Positions 1 to 6,511 are shown, counted from the stretch's first letter. The stretch is 7,794 nucleotides of DNA from Planctomicrobium sp. (GCA_029259835.1 JAJDEL010000471.1:1-7794); one strand, 5' to 3'. Program-made: numbers and translations. Notes: generated by a model not told the origin, from the sequence alone.

Positions 1-207
1 CACAGCGTTTCCGGTCTCGCAGCCTTTCGGGTAACGCCGGTCTGTCTCTTCCATAATCGATGGGCCACCGGCAGAGTGAATCGCTCCATCGACTCCACTT
101 CCTCCTGCCAATTGTGAATTCGCGGCGTTGACGATCACATCGACATCTTGTTGAGTGATGTCCCCTTGAACAAGCCGAAGAGTACACTCGCCGATTTGAG
201 TTCTCAT
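1..207 (-). CDS. Macrodomain protein (probable O-acetyl-ADP-ribose / ADP-ribose hydrolase), N-terminal part only
   Basis: The 69 codons read from ATG at 205-207 to the window edge give a macrodomain N terminus. Visible motifs are QGDIT (residues 14-18), DVIVNAAN (23-30) and [15 protein letters not shown] (35-49), followed by [15 protein letters not shown] (52-66). The spacing from N30 to D40 matches the ten-residue spacing of the catalytic Asn and Asp in E. coli YmdB, so the protein should bind ADP-ribose and may remove acetyl or ADP-ribosyl groups in the cytoplasm. One Gly of the usual GGGGVDG loop is Ser here. Family members are usually about 170-180 residues, so more than half lies outside the window. 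The ribosome binding site is weak (an AAAGAAC-like stretch just upstream). It is transcribed away from the membrane protein at 428. Domain assignment is strong; the exact substrate is not determinable. Confidence 0.9.
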   Translation of the reverse strand, partial: MRTQIGECTLRLVQGDITQQDVDVIVNAANSQLAGGSGVDGAIHSAGGPSIMEETDRRYPKGCETGNAV

Positions 208-277
208 GTCAGTTCTTTATTTTTGCTGAGTCAATATCACTGGAACAGCGGCAATACACTTGGGGCGGCTTACGCAT

Positions 278-307
278 GATATATTACTAATTTTGAGTGA
301 GACTCAA
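278..307 (-). promoter_or_regulatory. Candidate promoter of the macrodomain gene
   Basis: On the minus strand, TTGAGT (plus 302-307) and TATATC (plus 278-283) are separated by 18 bp. Each matches four of six bases of the sigma-70 consensus. Initiation would fall near 271, leaving a leader of about 64 nt before the macrodomain ATG. Planctomycete promoter consensus is not well defined, so this is only a candidate. Confidence 0.25.
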
Positions 308-309
308 AA
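291..309. promoter_or_regulatory. Perfect 8-bp dyad, possible operator
   Basis: TTTTGAGT (291-298) and ACTCAAAA (302-309) are exact reverse complements around a 3-bp centre, GAG. The dyad lies between the divergent macrodomain and membrane-protein genes and overlaps the candidate -35 element of the macrodomain gene. A repressor site is one reading; a small RNA hairpin in a leader is another. The binding factor is unknown. Confidence 0.35.
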
Positions 310-373
310 CCAGACGCCTATTGGAGCACCATTCTTGACTCAGTTCTTATGGCATCGTTGGCGTGCACCTGCG

Positions 374-379
374 TATACT
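374..379 (+). promoter_or_regulatory. Candidate -10 element for the membrane-protein gene
   Basis: TATACT lies 48 bp upstream of the ATG at 428 and differs from the sigma-70 -10 consensus at one position. No good -35 hexamer sits at 16-18 bp upstream, so support is thin. If real, it would place transcription start inside the longer reading frame that opens at TTG 260 and would favour the 428 start. Confidence 0.2.
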
Positions 380-427
380 CTGTCTCTTCTGGAAGAAAAA
401 TCGGCGTTGATATCAATAGGCGGAACT

Positions 428-1723
428 ATGGCGACACTTGACGAAATCTCCGTTGAAGATCAGAAATTTCTGCCAACGAATGTTGCTCAACTTCAGCGCT
501 GGCTGCCGTGGCTGCGGATGTTTCGCGGCTTTCGAATCGCGATTGATTATCAGAAAATGTTTGTTGCACTTCTGGCAGTCTTCGTGTGGATGTGGGGAAG
601 CCACACTTTGATGATCGCATTCCAGGAGACTGACGATCTTGCCAGAAACGATCTCCTTCAGAGAGAATTGAGTTTGGATCGAAGTCTCTTGAACTCGCTG
701 GCCTGGCAGAGCCGATTCTCGCGCCAGGAACACTTTCGTGGTTTTGATTCCAGTGATCCATTCAGCAGTTTTCAAGTCGAGTCGCAATCAATCACCTGGC
801 CTTTTCACCGCGTCATGAAATCGTCTCTGGGTCTGATGAATACCCGCGGAGCCTTCTGGTGGTATTCGTGGTGCCAGCTATTTCTGGGGCTAGCAGTTGC
901 AGCGCTCTTTGGTGGTGCAATCACGCGAATGGCAGCGCGCGAACTTGGAGGCAAAGGGCGTTCTGTAAGCCGCGATTCGAAGCACGCTCTCAATCAATTT
1001 TCGGCGGCGTTTTTTGCTCCGCTCATCGCACTCTCGGGATTTGCGCTGCTCTGGATCATGAGTTGGGGAGCAGGCTTGCTCAGCAGGTTTCCGGTCCTCG
1101 GAGAATTGTTGATCGGCCTTCTCTGGATCTTCTTTGGGCTGGTCGGCGGCGTCATGGCGTTGATCCTTGTCGGATTCATTCTGGGCTGGCCGTTGATGAT
1201 CAATGCGAGCGCGATTGAAAAGAGCGATGCTTTTGATGGTCTCAGTCGGTCGTTCTGTTACCTTTTCAATCGTCCTTGGTATGCAGTTTTCCTCGTTGTG
1301 ATTGCAGTCGCGTACGGAAGCGTGTTGTTGATGTTTGTTGATTGGATGACACGACTGAGTGTTGCCATGAGCCTCTCTTCAGTCGGAACAGGATTGGGGC
1401 GAGAGGTCACTTTCTTTGAACTCCCTTCTATCCTGCAAATACGAGGATTAAGTGATCAGGTTTTAAAGAATGATTTCGCCGCAATGCTCCTCAGATTTTG
1501 GCTCGGTATGATCTCACTTGTTCCAATGGCGTTTGCGTTTAGCTTCTTTTGGACCAGTACAACGATTGGCTATCTGTTGTTGCGAAGACGAGAAGACGGT
1601 ACTCCTCTGAACGAAATGGACCTCAGCGATTCGCCGGAAGGACAGAAACCGAAACTCCCCGTCGTCGGAATCCCAGCAGCAGAGAAACGCGAAGCGGAGA
1701 TCTCGGCAGACAAGGTCGTTTAG
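428..1723 (+). CDS. Multi-pass integral membrane protein of unknown function
   Basis: 431 residues from ATG 428. The frame is open back to a TTG at 260, but that TTG has no Shine-Dalgarno sequence, whereas ATG 428 follows AGGCGGA (418-424). Hydrophobic segments are near residues 44-66, 147-169, 193-218, 224-258 (long, possibly two helices), 284-305 and 356-386, so about six or seven membrane passes are expected. Residues 67-140 are a polar region between the first two helices. The C-terminal 45 residues are hydrophilic and charged. A segment IEKSDAFDGLSRSFCYLF (263-280) between helices resembles the amphipathic linkers of other bacterial multi-pass proteins of unknown function, but I do not recognise a named family and see no catalytic or transporter signature. 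It stands alone: the upstream gene diverges and the downstream gene converges. Confidence 0.75.
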   Translation: MATLDEISVEDQKFLPTNVAQLQRWLPWLRMFRGFRIAIDYQKMFVALLAVFVWMWGSHTLMIAFQETDDLARNDLLQRELSLDRSLLNSLAWQSRFSRQEHFRGFDSSDPFSSFQVESQSITWPFHRVMKSSLGLMNTRGAFWWYSWCQLFLGLAVAALFGGAITRMAARELGGKGRSVSRDSKHALNQFSAAFFAPLIALSGFALLWIMSWGAGLLSRFPVLGELLIGLLWIFFGLVGGVMALILVGFILGWPLMINASAIEKSDAFDGLSRSFCYLFNRPWYAVFLVVIAVAYGSVLLMFVDWMTRLSVAMSLSSVGTGLGREVTFFELPSILQIRGLSDQVLKNDFAAMLLRFWLGMISLVPMAFAFSFFWTSTTIGYLLLRRREDGTPLNEMDLSDSPEGQKPKLPVVGIPAAEKREAEISADKVV

Positions 1724-1770
1724 ATCAACATGATCTTTTGGAATGGCATGGACAGGAATGTCTTTGCTAA

Positions 1771-1804
1771 AGAAGCCCGGCTTTTCGAAAAAAGCCGGGC
1801 TTCT
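1771..1804. terminator. Bidirectional hairpin terminator between convergent genes
   Basis: A perfect 15-bp inverted repeat (1771-1785 with 1790-1804) encloses the 4-nt loop CGAA, with a GC-rich middle (GCCCGGC). It begins 47 nt after the stop of the membrane-protein gene and ends 31 nt from the stop of the convergent oxidoreductase gene. The T-tract is short on both strands (CTTCT on plus, CTTCTTT on minus), so it is not textbook, but stem length and position make termination in both directions the natural reading. Confidence 0.8.
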
Positions 1805-1835
1805 CTACTGAATAAAACAAGTCGCTGAAAATACC

Positions 1836-3302
1836 CTATGCGTCGGCATCTGGAACAACGTAGCCTTCGCGGTAGTTGCGGGTCAGCAGTTTGCTGGCGG
1901 CTTCGTTACCTGGGAAGGTTTCTTTCACTGGATCCATATCCAGGAACGGTCCGACGGAGAGTTTTGGATCGCTGACGTCGACGCCGTTGGCATCGAGGTG
2001 TTTCGCCATGCGGTCCCAGGAATTTCGCCAGAGTGAGTTTCTGGTTTTGTTGACGTGGTCATCAACTTGCTCTTTGGTCATCGTGCTTCCCAACTGGTGG
2101 CTGATTGCGCCTGTATGGCACAAAGCACTGGAAAGATGACCATCGAGGATTTCGGCGTTCAGGTCTTCACGATTTCCAGACTTGACGGCATCGAGGAAGT
2201 TCTCGAAGTGATTACCACTGCCGGTCCAGGTTTTCACTTCGTTTCCATCGTTATCAAATGCAGTACATTTGCTGTAAGACGGAACGACAACGTAGCCGTT
2301 TTCGCATTGGACAATGACTCCGATTCGCGAACCACGGTAGTCGTCCATGCCGTTCTTCCAGTCGAGACCTTTCTTCGGAAGTCCGCGCGTCTCGAAAATG
2401 AGTGGTGCTTTCTTATATTCGTGGTAGACGATTTGTGTGTTCGGCGTGTCGCCGGCATCTTCATAGCCAACTCGACCACCGATACTCATCACGCGAGAGG
2501 AGAGTTCCTGCTCGCCCAGGAACCAACGGGAGATGTCCATCTGATGGATTCCCTGGTTCCCCATATCACCGTTTCCAGTGTTGAAATCCCAGTGCCAGTC
2601 GTAGTGAAGTTTTGGGCGATATAAATCAACTTTCTCAGCCGGTCCGCACCACATGTCGTAGTCGACACTTGCTGGAATCTTCAAAGGCTGTTCAAGCTTG
2701 CCAATACTCTTACGAGGTTTGTAGCACGTACCGGTGACATACTGAATGTCTCCCAGGTTCCCTTCATGAACCCACTTCACGGCAGCGGCCAAACTTGGGC
2801 TGGAACGAGACTGAGTTCCGCACTGACAGATCATGTCCAACTGACGTGCCCACTTGACAACTTGCCGACCTTCCCAAACGTTGTGGGAAACAGGTTTTTC
2901 GACGTAGACATGCTTACCAGCCTGCATCGCCCAAATCGCAACCAGTGAATGCCAATGATTCGGAGTCGCCGTGCTGATGACGTCTACACTGGGATCTTCG
3001 AGTGCTTTCCGAAAATCCTTGAGAAGTTTCGGGGCGCGCCCCTGCTTCTGTTCGACACCCTTGACTTTTTTCCCACCCTGTTGTTCATCAACATCGCAGA
3101 TGTAGAGGACTTCGGAGTCTGCTGAACCAGAGAATGCACTCAGGTGGCTACTTCCTCGCCCCCCCGCACCAATGACTGCAACACCGATTTTTTCGTTAGG
3201 ACTGGAACTTCGAGGTTTCTCTTGTGCCTGCAAATGAGTCGTTGCAGCCACAGCTCCAGCTGCAGCAGCAGATTTCAGGAAATACCGACGAGTTAACGAC
3301 AT
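1836..3302 (-). CDS. Tat-exported Gfo/Idh/MocA family NAD(P)-dependent oxidoreductase
   Basis: 488 residues. The N terminus has a twin-arginine signal: TRRYFLKS (residues 4-11), then an Ala-rich hydrophobic stretch to about 23 and a likely cleavage site after QA near residue 26. The Rossmann domain follows, with GAGGRG (45-50) as the dinucleotide loop, Asp70 at the end of the second strand, and VEKPVSH (134-140) containing the family EKP motif. The C-terminal substrate domain carries HWDFNTGNGDMGNQGIHQMD (237-256), typical of the large planctomycete subgroup; His253 is a candidate active-site residue. Such enzymes oxidise or reduce sugars, cyclitols or related compounds; the substrate cannot be told from sequence. 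The ATG has an excellent ribosome binding site. It is a single-gene unit, divergent from the small membrane protein at 3501. Confidence 0.93.
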   Translation of the reverse strand: MSLTRRYFLKSAAAAGAVAATTHLQAQEKPRSSSPNEKIGVAVIGAGGRGSSHLSAFSGSADSEVLYICDVDEQQGGKKVKGVEQKQGRAPKLLKDFRKALEDPSVDVISTATPNHWHSLVAIWAMQAGKHVYVEKPVSHNVWEGRQVVKWARQLDMICQCGTQSRSSPSLAAAVKWVHEGNLGDIQYVTGTCYKPRKSIGKLEQPLKIPASVDYDMWCGPAEKVDLYRPKLHYDWHWDFNTGNGDMGNQGIHQMDISRWFLGEQELSSRVMSIGGRVGYEDAGDTPNTQIVYHEYKKAPLIFETRGLPKKGLDWKNGMDDYRGSRIGVIVQCENGYVVVPSYSKCTAFDNDGNEVKTWTGSGNHFENFLDAVKSGNREDLNAEILDGHLSSALCHTGAISHQLGSTMTKEQVDDHVNKTRNSLWRNSWDRMAKHLDANGVDVSDPKLSVGPFLDMDPVKETFPGNEAASKLLTRNYREGYVVPDADA

Positions 3303-3309
3303 ATGTTCG

Positions 3310-3315
3310 CTCCTT
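3310..3315 (-). promoter_or_regulatory. Ribosome binding site of the oxidoreductase gene
   Basis: On the minus strand AAGGAG sits 7 nt before ATG 3302-3300, fixing the start that includes the Tat signal. It overlaps the self-complementary decamer TCCTTAAGGA (3311-3320), which could partly mask the site in the mRNA. Confidence 0.75.
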
Positions 3316-3380
3316 AAGGACTAAACTTTCATTGATCAACTGATTTTGATTTTAAGAACTCCAGTGTACTCCGCGATCTA

Positions 3381-3403
3381 GTTGTGATGCAATTCAACAC
3401 AAC
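3381..3403. promoter_or_regulatory. Operator-like imperfect dyad in the divergent intergenic region
   Basis: GTTGTGATG (3381-3389) and CAACACAAC (3395-3403) are reverse complements at eight of nine positions around the 5-bp spacer CAATT. The 23-bp dyad lies 78 bp upstream of the oxidoreductase start and 97 bp upstream of the small membrane protein start, a position from which one regulator could control both. The size and spacing suit a dimeric helix-turn-helix protein. No cognate regulator is identifiable here. Confidence 0.4.
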
Positions 3404-3406
3404 ATT

Positions 3407-3435
3407 TTGACTTTCACAAATTCGTGACGTAGGTT
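3407..3435 (+). promoter_or_regulatory. Weak candidate promoter for the small membrane protein
   Basis: TTGACT (3407-3412) matches five of six -35 bases and is followed after 17 bp by TAGGTT (3430-3435), which matches only three of six -10 bases. It lies just downstream of the 3381-3403 dyad. The poor -10 makes this tentative. Confidence 0.15.
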
Positions 3436-3500
3436 CCCACAGGGAGAAATTTTATCTGGTATTCATCCTACTTAAATCTCGGCCAGAGGACGCTTTAACG

Positions 3501-3884
3501 ATGTCGCGATCTGAATCTGAACCGGAAACACAAGTGATCAGTGTTTCGACAATATTGATCTTGAGTGGAGTCATCATTGGATTAACGATTCAAAGATTCG
3601 TTGGTGAAGAGACTGCCCCCTATCTACTTGCGGCAGGTCTGTCTGGATTCCTGGCATTTCTCGCCCTTGACCTTGCCTCCGCACGTCGAGGTCGAGCAGC
3701 ATTAAAAGCCGAACAGGTGCAGATGGAAGACCGACTCGATAAGCACACACACTCGCTGACCAGTATCGGATTTACTCTGGAGCCGATTTCAAATGGCGAG
3801 ATGGATGCGACTGAGACTGCACCACAGGTCGAAGCTGAGCCGGCAGCCTCTGAAGAGAACGATCATGTCGTCGCCTCGGCTTGA
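3501..3884 (+). CDS. Small two-helix membrane protein, unknown function
   Basis: 127 residues from ATG 3501, preceded by GAGGA (3486-3490) at a 10-nt spacing. A short polar N terminus (1-11) leads to hydrophobic segments at about 13-34 and 39-58, joined by a short charged turn (QRFVGEE). Next come a basic patch (ARRGR, 61-65) and a short charged stretch (about 66-85) that could be helical or a brief coiled coil. The last 30 residues are acidic and Ala/Glu-rich, likely disordered. The basic patch after the second helix suggests, by the positive-inside rule, that both ends are cytoplasmic. I do not recognise the family. Its last 22 nt overlap the 3' end of the convergent regulator gene, so no terminator fits between them. 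Confidence 0.7.
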   Translation: MSRSESEPETQVISVSTILILSGVIIGLTIQRFVGEETAPYLLAAGLSGFLAFLALDLASARRGRAALKAEQVQMEDRLDKHTHSLTSIGFTLEPISNGEMDATETAPQVEAEPAASEENDHVVASA

Positions 3885-5224
3885 AGTTCTGAGTCATCGA
3901 TTCCGAGCGCAGCCATACGGCGATAGAGTTTCGCTCTAGGGATCTGTAACGCCTCTGCCGCTGCACTTTTCTTCCCTTTTGCTGCCGCAAGTGCCTCTAA
4001 AATCTTGGAACGTTCGACGCGTTCGAGAAACGTCTCTAAAGCTTCATTCGCAGAAATTGATCGAACCGACTGAGCGTCTCTACCTGCTTTGAACTGTACT
4101 GGCAGATGTTCGAGTTCGATCGTCACGCTCTCACACTTCGACCGTGCCTGCATTACGACTTCAGCAAGTTCGTCAACGTTTCCAGGCCAGGGATAGGTGG
4201 AAAATTCGCTGACAACTTCCTGAGAGAATCCTTCAAGCTGCTGAATTTGCTGGCGATTTGCTTCTTCCAAAAATTGAGTTGCCAGCAGAAGAAGATCTTC
4301 ACCTCTGATTCGTAAAGGTGGAATCGAAACGACCAGAGGCGTTAACTCGACTGCTAATTCGCGAGAAAAAACTTCTTCGTCGACATGGCTGATCCCAAAC
4401 AATGATGACGACATCCAGCGGAATGGCGAACCCTGATTGAGATGTTCCAGGAGTTCTGCTTGTAAATCTCTCGCCAATGAATCGATATTCTTTAGATAAA
4501 TTGTGCCTGCGGTTGATTCTAAAATGTCTTCCGCAAAGAGCCTGCGAAGCGTCCGGGAGAGTTCAAAATGCGACAGGCTTTGACAGTCGAGCGGGATAAA
4601 TCTTCGCTCTTGAATCTCCGAACCATAATGAATGATCCGAGCGACGTGTTCTTTCCCAGTCCCCCGCTCACCGGATAAATGAACAGCTATGGAATTTTTG
4701 GAAGCGACTGTTGTCTGAACGGCAACACGCTTCATTTCAGGAGATTTTGCGATGAGTGAAGTCGTCGCGTATTTTCGATGCAACTCCGAGAGCAGGCTAG
4801 CAAGCTCGAATCGCCGGACCGCACTTTCTGGAACAAGCTCAATCCCAGATCCTGAAAGGGGAGAGAGCAAACCGAGGATACGAAACTCGTTGTCCTCGTC
4901 GTCTTGAGGGAGTGGGAAGAAATGAATTTCGACTGGCGTTGAACTTCCATCACGATGACTCATGACGATGGGAACCACGGCAGGTTCGCCGTTCAAGACT
5001 CTGACAGGCGGACAGAGTGCGCCGGTCACGCTTTCGACCAGTTCAGGATTTCCTTCTGTCACCTGGGAACACGTTTTGCCAATCACGCTTCCAGCTTCCC
5101 AGCCGGTGATCTCTTCACAACCATGATTAAAGACGAGAACAACTTTTCGATAGTCCAACACGAAAAACGGTGTCGTGCTGCTCGTCAACCAGGTGGCAAG
5201 ACCTTTTCTCGCTCGCTGAGCCAC
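3863..5224 (-). CDS. PAS - AAA+ (sigma-54 activator-like, degenerate) - Fis-type HTH regulator
   Basis: 453 residues from a GTG start. Residues about 10-125 form a PAS sensory domain (FFVLDYRKVVLVFNHGCEEI, 20-39, then TGWEAGSVIGK). Residues about 150-375 match the AAA+ domain of NtrC-type enhancer-binding proteins: Walker A GERGTGKE (185-192), IPPLRIRGEDLLLLA (301-315) and YPWPGNV (344-350). Residues about 400-442 are a Fis-type helix-turn-helix ending in AKLYRRMAALGI. Key activities look lost: there is no GAFTGA loop, the Walker B region reads GTIYLKNID (240-248) where LDEI-type acids are usual, the arginine-finger segment is FSRELAVEL (286-294) with Ser and Glu at both usual Arg positions, and sensor II is GNVDEL instead of GNVREL. 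It therefore probably binds DNA and perhaps nucleotide without activating sigma-54. Targets are unknown; it lies divergent from tpiA. Confidence 0.88.
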   Translation of the reverse strand: MAQRARKGLATWLTSSTTPFFVLDYRKVVLVFNHGCEEITGWEAGSVIGKTCSQVTEGNPELVESVTGALCPPVRVLNGEPAVVPIVMSHRDGSSTPVEIHFFPLPQDDEDNEFRILGLLSPLSGSGIELVPESAVRRFELASLLSELHRKYATTSLIAKSPEMKRVAVQTTVASKNSIAVHLSGERGTGKEHVARIIHYGSEIQERRFIPLDCQSLSHFELSRTLRRLFAEDILESTAGTIYLKNIDSLARDLQAELLEHLNQGSPFRWMSSSLFGISHVDEEVFSRELAVELTPLVVSIPPLRIRGEDLLLLATQFLEEANRQQIQQLEGFSQEVVSEFSTYPWPGNVDELAEVVMQARSKCESVTIELEHLPVQFKAGRDAQSVRSISANEALETFLERVERSKILEALAAAKGKKSAAAEALQIPRAKLYRRMAALGIDDSELQAEATT

Positions 5225-5231
5225 TTAGACA

Positions 5232-5237
5232 CTCCTC
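5232..5237 (-). promoter_or_regulatory. Ribosome binding site that sets the GTG start of the regulator
   Basis: On the minus strand GAGGAG lies 7 nt before GTG 5224-5222. The strength and spacing of this site support the GTG start, which also leaves the PAS domain complete. Confidence 0.75.
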
Positions 5238-5451
5238 AAAACGGCATTCACTGATTTGATTGTTTCCAGAACTTCGACCAGCCAAATGATAGAGCATTTT
5301 CCCACAAAGATTTACGCGACAGCGACGAATCATGCAAAGGATTCTTTCGATTCAGAGAAATCGGGGAATCCAGCGACGTACAGATCGCCGCAAAACTGCT
5401 GAGTTGTTAGAATTCGCCGCTTTTCAAAGGTATTTCGAAGTCATGAGCGCA

Positions 5452-5472
5452 TCACTTTCATCTTGGAAGTGA
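5452..5472 (+). promoter_or_regulatory. Small hairpin / dyad in the tpiA leader region
   Basis: TCACTTTC (5452-5459) and GGAAGTGA (5465-5472) pair over 8 bp with one G-U, around the 5-nt loop ATCTT. It lies 70 bp upstream of the preferred tpiA start. It may be an operator or a leader hairpin; a chance structure cannot be excluded. Confidence 0.25.
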
Positions 5473-5530
5473 GCGAGAGATTAACAATAAGCCGTGATCA
5501 CAGACCGGCAGACCTGTACTAATTCCAATC

Positions 5531-5535
5531 AAGGA
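5531..5535 (+). promoter_or_regulatory. Ribosome binding site deciding the tpiA start
   Basis: AAGGA lies 7 nt before ATG 5543 but only 1 nt before the in-frame ATG 5537. The spacing favours 5543. Confidence 0.65.
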
Positions 5536-5542
5536 AATGACC

Positions 5543-6310
5543 ATGAGACGGTTTTTAATCGCCGGAAACTGGAAAATGAACACGAATCGTGAATCGGGTA
5601 CGGCTTTAGCTGCAGCACTTGCGGCTGGTAGTGGCAGTGCGACCGATGCGGTGGATGTGTTGGTTTGCCCACCTTTCCCGTACTTGATTCCGATTGTTGA
5701 TGCTGTTCAGGGAAGTCAGGTCAAAGTCGGTGCTCAGGACTGCTATTTTGAGGACTCAGGAGCATTTACGGCGGAAGTTTCGCTCTCGATGCTGGAAGAT
5801 GTTGGGGCGACTTCAGTGATTCTGGGACACAGCGAACGTCGGCATGTGTTCCATGAATCGAACCAGAGCATTAATCGTAAGGTCTTGAAGACATTGGAGA
5901 AAGGTCTACAAGCCATCCTCTGTGTCGGTGAACTCTTGTCAGAACGTCAGTCTGGAGAAACCGAGGCTGTTCTCGATGAGCAGATGGCAGGTGGACTTGA
6001 AGGCGTTTCCGCTGAAAACATGGCTAACGTCGTGATTGCGTACGAACCTGTCTGGGCGATTGGCACTGGTGAAACAGCTTCCCCGGAGCAAGCAGAATCG
6101 GCCCATGACCATCTTCGCAAATGGCTGGAAACCCACTACACTGCGGAAGTTGCGAACGCAACACGCATTCTTTACGGAGGAAGCGTGAAGCCCAGCAATG
6201 CCGAAGACCTGTTAGCCCAACCCAATGTTGATGGAGCGCTTGTTGGAGGCGCGAGTTTGACACCTGAAAACTTCCTCCCCATCATCGAGGCAGGCGCCAA
6301 ACTTTCGTAA
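5543..6310 (+). CDS. tpiA: Triosephosphate isomerase
   Basis: 255 residues, the normal length for the family, interconverting dihydroxyacetone phosphate and glyceraldehyde 3-phosphate in glycolysis and gluconeogenesis. It is a cytoplasmic TIM-barrel enzyme, normally a homodimer. Substrate and catalytic residues are all present: AGNWKMN (residues 7-13, with Asn9 and Lys11), GHSERR (95-100, electrophile His96), [11 protein letters not shown] (166-176, base Glu168 and the mobile loop), and phosphate-binding [11 protein letters not shown] (210-220) and GALVGGASL (231-239). An in-frame ATG at 5537 would add two residues; 5543 is preferred because AAGGA sits at the right distance and the protein then begins [13 protein letters not shown] as is typical. 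It heads a co-directional group with secG and yicC, with a 201-bp gap to secG that may hold a separate promoter. Confidence 0.97.
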   Translation: MRRFLIAGNWKMNTNRESGTALAAALAAGSGSATDAVDVLVCPPFPYLIPIVDAVQGSQVKVGAQDCYFEDSGAFTAEVSLSMLEDVGATSVILGHSERRHVFHESNQSINRKVLKTLEKGLQAILCVGELLSERQSGETEAVLDEQMAGGLEGVSAENMANVVIAYEPVWAIGTGETASPEQAESAHDHLRKWLETHYTAEVANATRILYGGSVKPSNAEDLLAQPNVDGALVGGASLTPENFLPIIEAGAKLS

Positions 6311-6443
6311 CGTCGGGAGGACATCACCAACAGCTCAAAATCCCATTGCAGCAAGACTTGGGAAACGATATTCATTCACTGCGAACAAACGACAACTGTG
6401 AACAAGCGATTTCGTAGACAAACAACATTCAAGCAGACTGATC

Positions 6444-6459
6444 GATCGCAGATGCGATC
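6444..6459 (+). promoter_or_regulatory. Short hairpin upstream of secG
   Basis: GATCGC (6444-6449) and GCGATC (6454-6459) form a perfect 6-bp stem with loop AGAT. It directly abuts the longer hairpin that starts at 6460, so the two could stack in RNA. Confidence 0.3.
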
Positions 6460-6488
6460 AATTCTGGAACAGGGACTGTTTCAGAATT
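6460..6488 (+). promoter_or_regulatory. Long 13-bp hairpin in the tpiA-secG gap
   Basis: AATTCTGGAACAG (6460-6472) and CTGTTTCAGAATT (6476-6488) are reverse complements at 12 of 13 positions, and the exception is a G-U pair in RNA. The loop is GGA. The structure ends 23 nt before the secG ATG and 5 nt before its purine-rich ribosome binding region. With no T-tract after it, an intrinsic terminator is unlikely. A leader structure, an RNA-processing site separating tpiA and secG messages, or a protein operator are all possible. Confidence 0.5.
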
Positions 6489-6511
6489 CCTGAAAGGAAG
6501 ACGACGCGCCG

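Larger units (their letters stand above)
5225..5542. other. Divergent intergenic region between the PAS regulator and tpiA
   Basis: This 318-bp gap contains the regulator ribosome binding site, a small hairpin at 5452-5472, the palindrome GTGATCAC (5494-5501), a 6-bp direct repeat CAGACC (5501-5506 and 5509-5514), and the tpiA ribosome binding site. I see no convincing sigma-70 or sigma-54 promoter, RNA gene or supported small ORF. Both flanking promoters must lie here. Confidence 0.6.

Noticed and set aside
2055..2624. 189-codon plus-strand frame opposite the oxidoreductase gene
   Set aside because: It is antisense to a well-conserved coding region, has no recognisable motif or ribosome binding site, and its openness follows from codon usage of the true gene.
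5127..5333. 68-codon minus-strand frame near the start of the PAS regulator
   Set aside because: It overlaps the regulator in another frame; the regulator has the strong GAGGAG site and PAS homology, this frame has neither.
5286..5402. 38-codon plus-strand ORF in the regulator-tpiA gap
   Set aside because: No ribosome binding site, no recognisable protein features, and such a short frame is expected by chance.
5225..5542. Sigma-54 (-24/-12) promoter expected near an enhancer-binding-protein gene
   Set aside because: No TGGCAC-N5-TTGC-like sequence was found by eye on either strand of this gap, consistent with the regulator not being a sigma-54 activator.
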